Under the pieces are notes generated by a model, which was given only the letters and a program-made list of their open reading frames with translations, searched no databases and had not been told where the DNA came from. A program made the translations under genes and the position numbers. Below are positions 46,619 through 57,315 of a DNA stretch of 64,000 nucleotides, piece after piece (the first letter of the stretch is position 1; each line of letters begins with the position of its first letter). Source of the stretch: Ralstonia condita (GTDB lineage: Bacteria; Pseudomonadota; Gammaproteobacteria; Burkholderiales; Burkholderiaceae). The stretch spans positions 186,001 through 250,000 of the forward strand of contig NZ_CATYWO010000001.1 of NCBI RefSeq assembly GCF_958405655.1, given 5' to 3'.

Positions 46619-47437
46619 TCAGGCGAAGATGTGTTCCGGGCCCGGAAACGTGCCGTCCTTGACAGCGGCCACGTATGCGGCCACGGCACCGTCGATGGTA
46701 GTCTGACCGTCCATGAAATTGCGTACGAATTTGGGCCGGTGGCCGGGAAACACGCCGAGCATGTCGTGCATGACGAGCACCTGGCCGGAGCACTCCAGGC
46801 CGGCGCCGATGCCGATGGTGGGAATGGCCACCAGGCGCGTCACCTCACCGGCCAGCGTGGCGGGAATCGCTTCCATCACGACGAGTTGCGCGCCCGCGTC
46901 CTGCACGGCCAGCGCGTCAGCCTTGAGCTGCGCGGCCGCTTCATCGCCGCGGCCCTGCACCTTGAAGCCGCCGAAGGCATGCACCGATTGGGGGGTCAGC
47001 CCGATATGCGCGCACACGGGGATGCTGCGTTCAACAAGGAACCTGATGGTCGGCGCCAACCACACGCCGCCTTCGAGCTTGACCATCTGCGCGCCGGCCT
47101 GCATGACACGCACGGCGCTGTGGAACGCTTGCTCGGGCGTGCCGTAGGTGCCAAACGGCAGGTCGGAGACGAGCAGCGCCTTGTCGATGCCGCGTGACAC
47201 GCATTCCGTGTGATAGACGATGTGTTCGAGTGTGACTGGCAGCGTGGTCTTCTGACCCTGCATCACGTTGCCGAGCGAATCCCCGACGAGCAGCACGTCC
47301 GCGCCGTTGCGGTCCATCAGGGCGGCGAAGCTGGCGTCATAGGCGGTCAGCATGGCGATGCGTTCGCCGGCGGCGCGCATGGCCTGCAGCGCAGTCACCG
47401 TGACAGCCTTGCGGTTCGATTCCTGGAGATAGCTCAT
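46619..47437 (-). CDS. panB: 3-methyl-2-oxobutanoate hydroxymethyltransferase
   Basis: A 272-residue PanB, which adds a hydroxymethyl group from methylene-tetrahydrofolate to 2-oxoisovalerate to give ketopantoate in pantothenate (CoA) synthesis. Seen: MLTAYDASFAALMDRNGADVLLVGDSLGNVMQG (residues 29-61, in parts), VKLEGG near 118, VCAHIGLTPQSVHAFGG near 138 and IPTIGIGAGLECSGQVLVMHD near 196. The start MSYLQESN has GGAGAT upstream. It lies between the deoxynucleoside kinase gene and the tup genes; panC is not in the window. Confidence 0.96.
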   Translation of the reverse strand: MSYLQESNRKAVTVTALQAMRAAGERIAMLTAYDASFAALMDRNGADVLLVGDSLGNVMQGQKTTLPVTLEHIVYHTECVSRGIDKALLVSDLPFGTYGTPEQAFHSAVRVMQAGAQMVKLEGGVWLAPTIRFLVERSIPVCAHIGLTPQSVHAFGGFKVQGRGDEAAAQLKADALAVQDAGAQLVVMEAIPATLAGEVTRLVAIPTIGIGAGLECSGQVLVMHDMLGVFPGHRPKFVRNFMDGQTTIDGAVAAYVAAVKDGTFPGPEHIFA

Positions 47438-47503
47438 GGACTGGACTGGAATGGAATTGGGCGCCGCAATGGCTCGGCCCACGCCACCCATGTGGCGGAC
47501 CCG

Positions 47504-48148
47504 CTATCGCGTTGCCAGCTTGATGAATTCCTTGGGCCCGCGCATCGCGTCGATGCGGGCGAGCAAGGTGCGGAAATCGTCGTCGTTGCCTGCGGGGTCG
47601 AAGGCCGCAGTGTCGACAATCAGCGTCGGTGCGGCATCGTAATACAGAAACAGCTCGCCGTATGCAGCGCAGATACGTTCGAGATATTCGGCGTCGATGC
47701 CCGTTTCGTACGACACGGCGCGTTTGGTAATGCGCGGCAGGAGGTCTTCGGCGCGGGCTTGCAGGCAGATGACCAAGTCGATGCGCTGCTGGGGGAGCGC
47801 CAGCGCGTGGGCCATGGCATCGTACAGCGCGAGTTCATCGGCCGGCAGCGTGAGCTGGGCGAACAGGCGGTCGCGCGGCAGGAAACTGTCGGCAACGAGA
47901 CGCTCGCCGGCTAGCGTGGCCTTGTGCCATGCTTTAAGGCGCTCCGCGCGTTGCAGCAGAAAGCGCAACTGCACCGGCAGCGCATAGCGCGCTGGATCTT
48001 CGTAGAACCGCGGCAGGAAGGTGTTATTCGCAGGTGTCTCGAAAAACGTGGCCGCACGCAAGTGGTCAGCCAGGCGCTGGGCCAGCGCGGTCTTCCCCAC
48101 GCCGATAGGCCCTTCAACGACGATGCGGCGCAGGTGATCAAGTGCCAT
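47504..48148 (-). CDS. Deoxynucleoside kinase (dGK/dAK family)
   Basis: A 214-residue kinase. P-loop: VVEGPIGVGKTALAQRLADHL (residues 10-29). It has an ERLVADSFLPRDRLFA motif (about 81-96) and LVICLQARAEDLLPRITKRA near 125, which matches the lid region of deoxyguanosine/deoxyadenosine kinases. In betaproteobacteria such a gene regularly sits between folK and panB, as here. Whether it phosphorylates deoxynucleosides in vivo is inferred. It ends 66 bp before panB. Confidence 0.88.
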   Translation of the reverse strand: MALDHLRRIVVEGPIGVGKTALAQRLADHLRAATFFETPANNTFLPRFYEDPARYALPVQLRFLLQRAERLKAWHKATLAGERLVADSFLPRDRLFAQLTLPADELALYDAMAHALALPQQRIDLVICLQARAEDLLPRITKRAVSYETGIDAEYLERICAAYGELFLYYDAAPTLIVDTAAFDPAGNDDDFRTLLARIDAMRGPKEFIKLATR

Positions 48149-48300
48149 CGGCAGGAAGCCTTGCGGGGTGTGGGTGGCTGAGCGCGTTTCGCGCCCACGG
48201 CGAGCGGCAGACGGTTGTCGAGCGAAGCGTGGCCTGACACGCGTGCGGCAAGCTTCGCAGCGCCAAGATCAGGTCGCGCGGCAGGATCATGGACGCGTTC

Positions 48301-48816
48301 TCAGGCGGTCGACTGCCTGGCACGCATGCACTGGCACATCGTGATCTTTTCGATGCGCTGGTCAGCCACGCCCGGCAGCAGTTCGGCGACGGCGCCGATG
48401 CCCGGAATCACGAGGTCGGGCGCCAGTTCGTGCAGCGGCAGTAGCGTGAAGGCGCGCTGGCCCACACGCGGGTGCGGCACGGTCAACTCAGGCGAGGTCA
48501 GGACGTGGTCGCCGTAGAGGAGCAGGTCCAGGTCCAGCGTGCGCGGCGCGTTGTGAAATGGGCGCTCGCGGCCGAACTGGTCTTCGATGTGATGACAGAT
48601 GCGGAGCAGCTGGTCAGCCGTGAAGTGCGTGTCGATCTGCACCACGGCGTTGATGTAGTCGTCGCCGCTGGATTCCACCGGGGCGCTGCGGTACAGGCTC
48701 GACTTAGCCGTGACCGTGATACCTATCCGCTGGGCGAGGCAGACCACGGCGTCCTTCACTGCCTGGCGGGCATCGCCCAGGTTGGCGCCGATACCGATGT
48801 ACGCCACTGTCTTCAC
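48301..48816 (-). CDS. folK: HPPK (6-hydroxymethyl-dihydropterin pyrophosphokinase)
   Basis: A 171-residue folate-pathway enzyme. Seen: AYIGIGANLGDARQAVKDAV near the N-terminus and the signature DQFGRERPFHNAPRTLDLDLLLYGD (about 87-111, in parts), ending with TVPHPRVGQRAFTLLPLHELAPDLVIPG. Translation begins at GTG, which overlaps the pcnB stop as GTGA, with GGAGG just upstream. The 152 bp between folK and the kinase gene hold no gene that I can support. Confidence 0.95.
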   Translation of the reverse strand: MKTVAYIGIGANLGDARQAVKDAVVCLAQRIGITVTAKSSLYRSAPVESSGDDYINAVVQIDTHFTADQLLRICHHIEDQFGRERPFHNAPRTLDLDLLLYGDHVLTSPELTVPHPRVGQRAFTLLPLHELAPDLVIPGIGAVAELLPGVADQRIEKITMCQCMRARQSTA

Positions 48817-50366
48817 GTTTCCTCCGAACCTTCCGGACTAACGTTCCCGACTGTATCCGATTTTGCCGGTCCGCGTCGGCGGCGCCGGCGCTTGCCCGCG
48901 GCCGTCGTGGCGGTATGTCCCGTCGCGGCTGGCGCATGCTTGGCCTGGATCATGAGCGCTTCACGCGTTTCGCCGTCGGCGTTCTGGAAAGCCGTCCACC
49001 AGTCGGCGAGTTCCTGTGGCAATTCGCCCGATGCGCAGCGCAGGACGAGGAAGTCGTAGCCGGCACGGAAGCGCGGCGATTCGAGCAAGCGGTAGGGCAT
49101 GCGGCCACTGCGCTTTTCAAAGCGCGGCTGCATGCTCCAGATCTCTTTCATGTCCGCCGTGAAGCGCCGCTGAATGGCGAGCTGCTCGGTCTGACGGTCA
49201 AGCACTTCATCCATGGCCGTGTGCAGCGCGGGGATGAGGGGCTCGCCGGCGGCGCGGCGGCGGCTCCAATGCTCGACGACGTGGTGCCACAGCAGCGAAG
49301 CAAACAGGAACCCTGGCGAAACCGGCTTGCCGGCCTTGACGCGATCATCGGTGTTGTCGAGCGCGAGCTGGACGAAGCGCTGGCCCATCGGCTGCTCGAT
49401 GGCCACATCCAGCAAGGGCAGCAGGCCGCTGTGCAGCCCCGCCTTGCGCAGTTCCTGCAACGAGGCCCAGGCGTGGCCGGACATCAGCAGCTTGAGCATC
49501 TCGTCGAACAGGCGGGCGGCCGGCACGTTGTGGATCAGCGGCCCCAGTTCGGCGATCGGTGCGCGCGTGGCGGGGTCGATGTCGAAGCCGGTCTTGGCCG
49601 CGAAACGCACCACGCGCAGCATGCGCACCGGATCTTCGCGGTAACGGGTATGCGGGTCGCCGATCATGCGCAGCGTGCGGCCGCGCATGTCTTCCATGCC
49701 GCGATGGTAGTCGTGGACGGTCTGGTCGGCAGGGTTGTAGTACATCGCGTTGACCGTGAAGTCGCGGCGGGTGGCATCTTCAGCCTGCGTGCCCCAGACG
49801 TTGTCGCGCAGCACGCGGCCGCTGGCGTCGACGGCGTGCGTGTGATGGTCCAGTTCGGTGCGCTTGACGCGCTTGCCGGCGGGCACCTGCTCGGCATCCA
49901 CGGCATCGACGAGCGCGCGGAAGGTTGAGACTTCGATGATTTCCTGATCTCGTCCGCCGTAGAACGTGACGTGCACGATCTGGAACCGGCGTCCGATGAT
50001 GCGTGAGCGCCGGAACAGCGCCTGCACCTGGTCGGGCGTGGCGTTGGTCGCGACATCGAAGTCCTTCGGCTTGATGCCCAGCAGCAGATCCCGCACCGCA
50101 CCGCCCACGATGAAGGCGTCGTAGCCGGCTTCCTGCAGCGTCGACGTGACCTTGACCGCATTGCGGGACAGCAGCTTGGGATCGATGCCATGCTCTTCGA
50201 CGCTCCACACCCGCGCCTCGCGCGGTACGCCGTCGGCAGACTTGACGCGCGGCTTGGGCGTCTTGGGCGTGCGGGTCTTCTTGGCCGCAGGTGTTCCTGG
50301 TTCGGCCAGAGCGGCCGGCTCGGCACTGGTCTTGCCCAGCAGACGATTGATGAGTTTCTTGATCAC
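48813..50366 (-). CDS. pcnB: Poly(A) polymerase I
   Basis: A 517-residue nucleotidyltransferase that adds 3' poly(A) tails to RNA and so promotes decay. The catalytic region is GGAVRDLLLGIKPKDFDVATNATPDQV (about 87-113, in parts) with the two Asp residues of KDFDVATN, then RSRIIGRRFQIVHVTF and RDFTVNAMYYNP. Length and the long basic N- and C-terminal tails fit PcnB rather than tRNA nucleotidyltransferase. First gene of pcnB-folK; the HAD phosphatase gene lies 12 bp upstream in the same direction. Confidence 0.95.
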   Translation of the reverse strand: MIKKLINRLLGKTSAEPAALAEPGTPAAKKTRTPKTPKPRVKSADGVPREARVWSVEEHGIDPKLLSRNAVKVTSTLQEAGYDAFIVGGAVRDLLLGIKPKDFDVATNATPDQVQALFRRSRIIGRRFQIVHVTFYGGRDQEIIEVSTFRALVDAVDAEQVPAGKRVKRTELDHHTHAVDASGRVLRDNVWGTQAEDATRRDFTVNAMYYNPADQTVHDYHRGMEDMRGRTLRMIGDPHTRYREDPVRMLRVVRFAAKTGFDIDPATRAPIAELGPLIHNVPAARLFDEMLKLLMSGHAWASLQELRKAGLHSGLLPLLDVAIEQPMGQRFVQLALDNTDDRVKAGKPVSPGFLFASLLWHHVVEHWSRRRAAGEPLIPALHTAMDEVLDRQTEQLAIQRRFTADMKEIWSMQPRFEKRSGRMPYRLLESPRFRAGYDFLVLRCASGELPQELADWWTAFQNADGETREALMIQAKHAPAATGHTATTAAGKRRRRRRGPAKSDTVGNVSPEGSEET

Positions 50367-50378
50367 ACCGCGCCCTGC

Positions 50379-51053
50379 TTAGAAGAGATCCATGATGCGC
50401 CAGTGGCGCGCGGCCGCGAGGTTGCGCAGCGTATCGTCGGGGTTGGTGGCGACGGGGTCGGTCACTTCTTCCAGCAACGGCACATCGTTGGCCGAATCGC
50501 TGTAGAAAGTGCTGTGCTCGAAGTCGCTCCAGCCGCGGCCCATATCGGCCAGCCATTCATGCACGCGTGCGACCTTGCCTTCGCGGAAGCTCGGCGTGCC
50601 GGCCACGTCCCCGGTGAAGGGGCCCAGGGGCGTGCCGTCTGCCGTGGCGGGCTCGGTGGCGATGAGGTGTTCGATGCCAAAGGCTTCTGCGATGGGGCGG
50701 GTGACGAAGCTGTTGGTGGCAGTGACCACGCAGCAGAGGTCGCCGGCGTCCAGATGCTTGTAGACGAGCGCCTGGGCCTGCGGGGTGATCTTCGGGCGGA
50801 TCACGTCCTGCATGAACTCAGCGTGCCACTGGGCCAGGGTATTTCGGGAGTGGGCGGCGAGCGGCGCCAGCGCAAAGCGCAGGAAAGCGTGGATGTCCAG
50901 CGTGCCGGCCTTGTAGTCGGCATAGAACTGATCGTTCTTGCGCTGGTACTCGGCTTCGTCCACCACGCCGAGGCGGATAAGGAAACGCCCCCACTCGTGG
51001 TCGCTGTCGGTGGGGATCAGGGTGTGATCGAGGTCAAAGAGGGCCAGATTCAT
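50379..51053 (-). CDS. HAD-superfamily phosphatase, SerB-like
   Basis: A 224-residue HAD-IB hydrolase. Motif I is FDLDHTLIPTDSDHEW (DxDxT), motif II the Thr in VVTATNSFVTRPIAE, motif III the Lys in REGKVARV, and motif IV YSDSANDVPLLE. Proteins of this subgroup beside hda and pcnB are often listed as phosphoserine- or histidinol-phosphatase-like. The substrate is not determined by sequence. Confidence 0.9.
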   Translation of the reverse strand: MNLALFDLDHTLIPTDSDHEWGRFLIRLGVVDEAEYQRKNDQFYADYKAGTLDIHAFLRFALAPLAAHSRNTLAQWHAEFMQDVIRPKITPQAQALVYKHLDAGDLCCVVTATNSFVTRPIAEAFGIEHLIATEPATADGTPLGPFTGDVAGTPSFREGKVARVHEWLADMGRGWSDFEHSTFYSDSANDVPLLEEVTDPVATNPDDTLRNLAAARHWRIMDLF

Positions 51054-51104
51054 GGGGCGCGATTTTACCCGAAGGTGACGTCGCCAACCGTGCCGGCCCC
51101 CGAT

Positions 51105-51806
51105 TCACTTGATCCGCGCGAGCATCTCGCGCACGAGCGGCAGCGTGACAGCGCGTTTGCGGGCGAGCGAATAGGTGTCCAGCGCGTCCAGCAGCGCCAT
51201 CAGGCTTGGCATGTCGCGGTAGGAGTGCGTGACAAGCCACTGGGGGACATCCGCCGAGAGCTGCATGCCGCGCTCGCGGGCGGCCTGGCGCAGCGCTTCC
51301 GCCTTGTCGGCGTCGGACAGCGGACGCAACCAGTAGACGAGGCCCCAGCCGAGCCGGGTGCGCAGGTCTTCCCGCAGCGGCATCGACATCGGCGCCGCTG
51401 CTCCGGCAATGATGAGGGCCATGTGGGGATGCGCGCGCACTTCATTGACCAGGTTGAAGACAGCGATCTGGGCCCATTCGTCCAGGCGCTCGGCGTCATC
51501 GATGGTCCAGACCGTGATGGCGGGATCAAACTCGAAGGCTTCGGGCGGGGCGTCGGGCTCCAGCGTGCGGGCTTCGTAGCCTCCGGCCTCGGCCTGGGCG
51601 CAGATGGCCTGCAGCAAGTGGCTGCGGCCGCTGCCGGATTCGCCCCAGAGATAGACGAGGCGGTCGGTGGCCGTGCCGTCCACCACCTGCGGGATCAGGG
51701 CGCGCAGGCGCAGCACCGCTTCTTCGTTGCCGGTGGCGACGAAGTTGTCGAAGGTCGGGGCGGGTGTCGCGCCGAGTTCGAGCGGGAGCTGTTCGGGTGT
51801 GGCCAT
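51105..51806 (-). CDS. hda: DnaA regulatory inactivator Hda
   Basis: A 233-residue DnaA-related AAA+ protein without the DnaA DNA-binding domain. The N-terminus MATPEQLPLELG contains the clamp-binding motif (QLPLEL). The P-loop is LWGESGSGRSHLLQA, and the C-terminus ends with SLARKRAVTLPLVREML. With the sliding clamp it drives hydrolysis of DnaA-bound ATP and limits re-initiation. It lies between the AI-2E-family permease and the HAD phosphatase genes. Confidence 0.95.
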   Translation of the reverse strand: MATPEQLPLELGATPAPTFDNFVATGNEEAVLRLRALIPQVVDGTATDRLVYLWGESGSGRSHLLQAICAQAEAGGYEARTLEPDAPPEAFEFDPAITVWTIDDAERLDEWAQIAVFNLVNEVRAHPHMALIIAGAAAPMSMPLREDLRTRLGWGLVYWLRPLSDADKAEALRQAARERGMQLSADVPQWLVTHSYRDMPSLMALLDALDTYSLARKRAVTLPLVREMLARIK

Positions 51807-51841
51807 GAAACGTGAGGCGCCGGTCGGCGGGTCGATCAATC

Positions 51842-52912
51842 TCAGTCGCGGTACAGCTTGCTGTTCAGATAAAGCTGGCGGATCTGCCGCAGGCCAACCA
51901 GCAGGACCGCACTGATCGGCAGGGCAAGGAGGATACCGAAAAATCCGAACAATTGGCCAAAAGCCAGCAAGGCGAGGATGACGGCCAGCGGATGCAGGCC
52001 GATGCGCTCGCCCACCAGGCGGGGCGTCAGATAGAAGCTTTCGAGAAACTGGCCGATGCCATACACCACCGCTACGGCCAGCAGCCCATACAGGTTGCCG
52101 AACTGCAGCAAGGCTGACAGGACAGCCAGCGTCAGCCCCACGCCAAAGCCGATGTACGGGATGAATACCGCCAGCCCCGTGAAGATGCCAACCGGCAGTG
52201 CCACGTCAAAGCCGGCCAGGGCCAGGCCGGCAGAGTAGTACACGGCCAGCACCAGCATCACGATGATCTGCCCGCGCAGATACTGGGACAGCAGGGCGTC
52301 GGTCTCGGCCGCCAGCTCGCGCGTCTTGGCCAGCCAGCGACGCGGCACGGCAGTCTCCAGGCGCCGCATGAGCATGTTCCAGTCCATCAGCAGGTAGAAC
52401 ATCACGATCGGCACGAGGAAGACCATCCCCAGCACCTGTGCGGCGGCCGAGCCCGACACGCGCAGGTAGTTCAGCGTCGTGGCCATCACGTCGTCCGGGC
52501 TTGCCGCGAGCTGATCCGACAGCAGGCGGCGCAGGCCGGGGAAGTCGAATCGCACATGCACGCCCAGTTCTGCCAGCCGGGGTGAGAGCACCGCGTTGAC
52601 CTTGGCCAGCATGCCGGGCAACTGCTCGCGGATCGCCGGGATCTCTTTCTGCAGCACGGCCAGCACCAGCAGCGTCAGCGCCACGCCGACGATGCTCAGC
52701 ACCACGATCATCAGGAACACGCTGAAAACACGCGGCACGCGGTGGCGTTGCAGCCAGTGGACGCCCGGATGCAGGATGTACGACAGGATGAACGCGAACA
52801 CGAAGGGCGTCAGCGTGGGCGCCAGCAGCTTGAGCAGCGCCAGGAAGAGGACCGCCACGGCAAGCCAAGCCAGCGTGCGCTTGGTTTCCTGCGTCAGCAT
52901 GGGCGCGTTCAT
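51842..52912 (-). CDS. AI-2E transporter family permease (PerM/TqsA-like)
   Basis: A 356-residue membrane protein with about seven to eight helices: two near residues 10-60, one near 70, and the rest in the C-terminal half after a soluble region. The family stretch near 290 (VFIPYIGFGVGLTLAVLSALLQFG) is clear, as is PRLVGERIGLHPLAVILALLAFGQL near 315. Members export various small molecules; AI-2 export is known only for TqsA. The start MNAPMLTQE is used. Divergent from purM, across a perfect 18-bp palindrome. Confidence 0.9.
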   Translation of the reverse strand: MNAPMLTQETKRTLAWLAVAVLFLALLKLLAPTLTPFVFAFILSYILHPGVHWLQRHRVPRVFSVFLMIVVLSIVGVALTLLVLAVLQKEIPAIREQLPGMLAKVNAVLSPRLAELGVHVRFDFPGLRRLLSDQLAASPDDVMATTLNYLRVSGSAAAQVLGMVFLVPIVMFYLLMDWNMLMRRLETAVPRRWLAKTRELAAETDALLSQYLRGQIIVMLVLAVYYSAGLALAGFDVALPVGIFTGLAVFIPYIGFGVGLTLAVLSALLQFGNLYGLLAVAVVYGIGQFLESFYLTPRLVGERIGLHPLAVILALLAFGQLFGFFGILLALPISAVLLVGLRQIRQLYLNSKLYRD

Positions 52913-52978
52913 GGGCGGTGTGGGTTCCTGTGGCGCATTGGTCAACCTGAAAAGCGGCCATCGGGGAGGCCGCATCCG

Positions 52979-52996
52979 GTAAAATCGCGATTTTAC
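52979..52996. promoter_or_regulatory. 18-bp palindrome between divergent purM and permease genes
   Basis: A perfect inverted repeat GTAAAATCGCGATTTTAC. It also provides TAAAAT as a possible -10 on each strand, so it may be an overlapping pair of divergent promoters, an operator, or both. Confidence 0.5.
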
Positions 52997-53067
52997 TGGA
53001 CCGGCGGGTCCAGCCTTTGTGGCGTCTCCGCCGCGCGCCACCGCATATTTTTCATTCTGACGACTGT

Positions 53068-54138
<1,071 letters not shown>

Positions 54139-54160
54139 AGCGACGCTCCAAGCAACAGAA

Positions 54161-54188
54161 AACCGCCGATGCACTCGGCGGTTTTTTT
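54161..54188 (+). terminator. Rho-independent terminator of purM
   Basis: Stem ACCGCCGA / TCGGCGGT with a 5-base loop, followed by seven T residues, about 23 bp after the purM stop. An AAAA run on the other side may let it work on the opposite strand too. Confidence 0.9.
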
Positions 54189-54210
54189 ATGGCTGACGAG
54201 TGCGGGCGGC

Positions 54211-54657
54211 TTACTTCAGCGGCACATACTCACCCGTCGCGGGGTCGTCTCTCTGCACCGCTCCGGTGTTCTTGTCGATCAACAGTGTCACCACACGCGG
54301 TGCCGTGTTCGGGTCGCCACCACAGGCGGGCGTGTGGTTTTCCAGCACATCGACGCTGACGTGCGCCGCGTCTTCCGGCGTGGCCAGAAACGAGAGGCAG
54401 TCGGGTGACAGGCTGGTCAGCCCGGACTTCTGGAGCGCAGCGCGCGCCAAATCGATCGCCTTGTCCTGTTCTGCCTCACTGAGGGCGGGTGTGCTCGCGC
54501 CGGCCGGGGCAGGCAGGCTTGCGGCGCTGGCTGCCGGCGAAGAGGCGGGCACGGGCGTGCTGGTGGGCTTGGGTGTCTCGGTCGAGCGGCCGCAGGCCGC
54601 CAGCGCAAAGGCGGTCAGCATGGCAAGGAGCAGGGGGCGGGTCATGATGCGCTGCAT
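54211..54657 (-). CDS. Hypothetical lipoprotein
   Basis: A 148-residue predicted lipoprotein that I cannot assign. The signal peptide ends in the lipobox LAAC, followed by a Pro/Ser/Thr/Ala-rich linker to about residue 60 and then a small domain with two cysteines (SPDCLSF and TPACGGD) and VVTLLIDKNTGAVQRDDPATGEYVPL at the end. The last stretch resembles a beta hairpin. An ATG four codons further in (MTRPLLL) is an equally good start. It is convergent with purM and 51 bp downstream of ada. Confidence 0.75.
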   Translation of the reverse strand: MQRIMTRPLLLAMLTAFALAACGRSTETPKPTSTPVPASSPAASAASLPAPAGASTPALSEAEQDKAIDLARAALQKSGLTSLSPDCLSFLATPEDAAHVSVDVLENHTPACGGDPNTAPRVVTLLIDKNTGAVQRDDPATGEYVPLK

Positions 54658-54708
54658 ATCGTTTCGGTCAGAAAACCGCGACTTTACCCCTGTCATGCAC
54701 CGACCGCC

Positions 54709-55785
<1,077 letters not shown>

Positions 55786-55839
55786 GGCAGGTGGCAATGA
55801 AAATCGATGCCTGTACTGTAGCGGCGCACGACGGTGGCA

Positions 55840-55865
55840 GCACTCCGGGTCTTGCGGTCAAATTC
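55840..55865 (-). promoter_or_regulatory. Ada box upstream of ada
   Basis: On the minus strand AATTTGACCGCAA fits the E. coli Ada box form AAT-N6-GCAA. The surrounding 26 bp are identical at 23 positions to 58115-58140, at almost the same distance from a start codon (54 and 58 bp). Confidence 0.8.
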
Positions 55866-55984
55866 CGGCGCTATTTCCGATCCCGTGGAAGGGAGGGCCC
55901 CCTGGGTTTGCGGGGGCCAGCATCGGGGGAAGCACGGCATCCGCAGTGGACGTCCCGGCGGTGTTGCGCCGCTGCGGCACACCG

Positions 55985-56647
55985 CTACGGGATCTGGGAT
56001 GCCGCCTGAGCGGCGGGCACGCGCCACAAGTACCAGGTGGCAATGGTGCGGTACGGCCGCCATGCCTGGCTGATCTCCAAGATCTGCTTGCGCGGTGGCG
56101 CGGCGGCAAGCCGCTTCAGCCGGCGGTAGCCGTCGCGCACGCCAAAATCGTCGCCCGGCAGGACGTCGGTGCGCGCCAGCGAGTAGATCAGCAGCATCTC
56201 GACCGTCCAGCGGCCGACGCCGCGCAGGCTCACCAGTCGATCGATGAGCGCCTCATCCGGCATGGAGAGGGCGTCGTCGCGATTGGGAACGATACCGTCG
56301 AGCGTCGCCTGCGCGATGCCGCGAATAGCCGCCAGCTTGCGTGCCGAGAAGCCGCACCCGCGCAAGGCTGCTTCATCCGCGGTGAGCAGTTGCTCGGGCG
56401 TGGGAAAGCCCGAGCCGGGGTAGAGCGCCAGCAAGCGGCCCAGAGTGGCGTCCCCTGCCTTGGCATGCAACTGCTGGTAGGCAATGGCCCGTACGAGCGC
56501 CTCATAGGGTTCGCGCGCCGGCTTGGGCTGATGGCCGCACGGGCCGGTGGCGGCGATGTGGCGTGCCCAGTCATCGTCGAGCGTGGACAGGAAATCGGCA
56601 GCTTGCCGGTAGATGCGCCCGGACGATGCGGCGGCAATGGCGGTCAT
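55985..56647 (-). CDS. alkA: DNA-3-methyladenine glycosylase II (AlkA type)
   Basis: A 220-residue helix-hairpin-helix glycosylase that removes N3- and N7-alkylated purines. The HhH motif LVSLRGVGRWTVEMLLIYSL (138-157) is followed by the catalytic Asp region VLPGDDFGVRDGYRRL (Asp167). It is shorter than E. coli AlkA (282) and lacks that protein's N-terminal beta domain, as in many bacterial short forms. It starts 1 bp after alkB ends, the third gene of the oxygenase-alkB-alkA operon. Confidence 0.93.
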   Translation of the reverse strand: MTAIAAASSGRIYRQAADFLSTLDDDWARHIAATGPCGHQPKPAREPYEALVRAIAYQQLHAKAGDATLGRLLALYPGSGFPTPEQLLTADEAALRGCGFSARKLAAIRGIAQATLDGIVPNRDDALSMPDEALIDRLVSLRGVGRWTVEMLLIYSLARTDVLPGDDFGVRDGYRRLKRLAAAPPRKQILEISQAWRPYRTIATWYLWRVPAAQAASQIP

Positions 56648-56648
56648 G

Positions 56649-57305
56649 TCAGCCGGCCTTGCGGAACGTCAGGTTGATGCGCCGGCTGCCCAGGAGCGGA
56701 TGCGGAGCGTCCTTGAGCGGTGCCACACCGTGGTAGCGCAGGCGGTCGGGGCCGCCCCAGACCACCACGTCGCCGTGGAAGAGCGGAATGCGTTGGGGTT
56801 TGTCGGCGCGTTGGTGCCCGCCGAACAGGAATGTTGCCGGCATGCCCAGCGAGACGGAGACGATCGGCGCGCCGAAGTCCTGCTCGTCGCGGTCCTGATG
56901 CAAGGACATGCGTGCGCCGGGCACGTAACGGTTGATGAGGCAGGCGTCGGGTACGAAGCCCGGAAAGCCTGTTTCGGCGGCCGCGCGGCTTGCCAGATCA
57001 AGAAAGAGGTCAGGCAGCGGCGGCCATGGGTTGCCGGTGAGCGGATCGTGCGTGGCATAGCGGTAGCCACGGCGGTCGGACGTCCAGCCGAGCTGGCCAC
57101 AGTTGGTGAGCGCCACCGACATCTCGAAACCGCCCGGCGTGACCATGTGGCGAAACGGTGCCTGCTGCGTCACGTTTTCCACGGCAGCGACCAGCGCAGG
57201 CGCCTCGGCCAGCGCAAAGCCGCGCAGGACGAGGGTGGCCGGCGCCACGGCAACGCGCACATCGTTGGCGGGGGGGTGGTCGGCAAACAGATCGCCGGAG
57301 GTCAT
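56649..57305 (-). CDS. alkB: AlkB-type 2-oxoglutarate/Fe(II) DNA dealkylase
   Basis: A 218-residue dioxygenase that oxidatively removes methyl groups from 1-methyladenine and 3-methylcytosine. The iron ligands are His136 and Asp138 in SLHQDRDEQDFGAPIVSVSLG and His192 in RLRYHGV. The 2-oxoglutarate arginine is in RRINLTFR. NRYVPGARMSLHQD is close to E. coli AlkB. It starts 10 bp after the upstream oxygenase gene, within one operon. Confidence 0.95.
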   Translation of the reverse strand: MTSGDLFADHPPANDVRVAVAPATLVLRGFALAEAPALVAAVENVTQQAPFRHMVTPGGFEMSVALTNCGQLGWTSDRRGYRYATHDPLTGNPWPPLPDLFLDLASRAAAETGFPGFVPDACLINRYVPGARMSLHQDRDEQDFGAPIVSVSLGMPATFLFGGHQRADKPQRIPLFHGDVVVWGGPDRLRYHGVAPLKDAPHPLLGSRRINLTFRKAG

Positions 57306-57315
57306 GGTGAATTGG

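Noticed and set aside
48149..48300. Possible gene or RNA between the deoxynucleoside kinase gene and folK
   Set aside because: Only a short GCGCG/CGCGC repeat and no frame with a ribosome site. It looks like a plain spacer.
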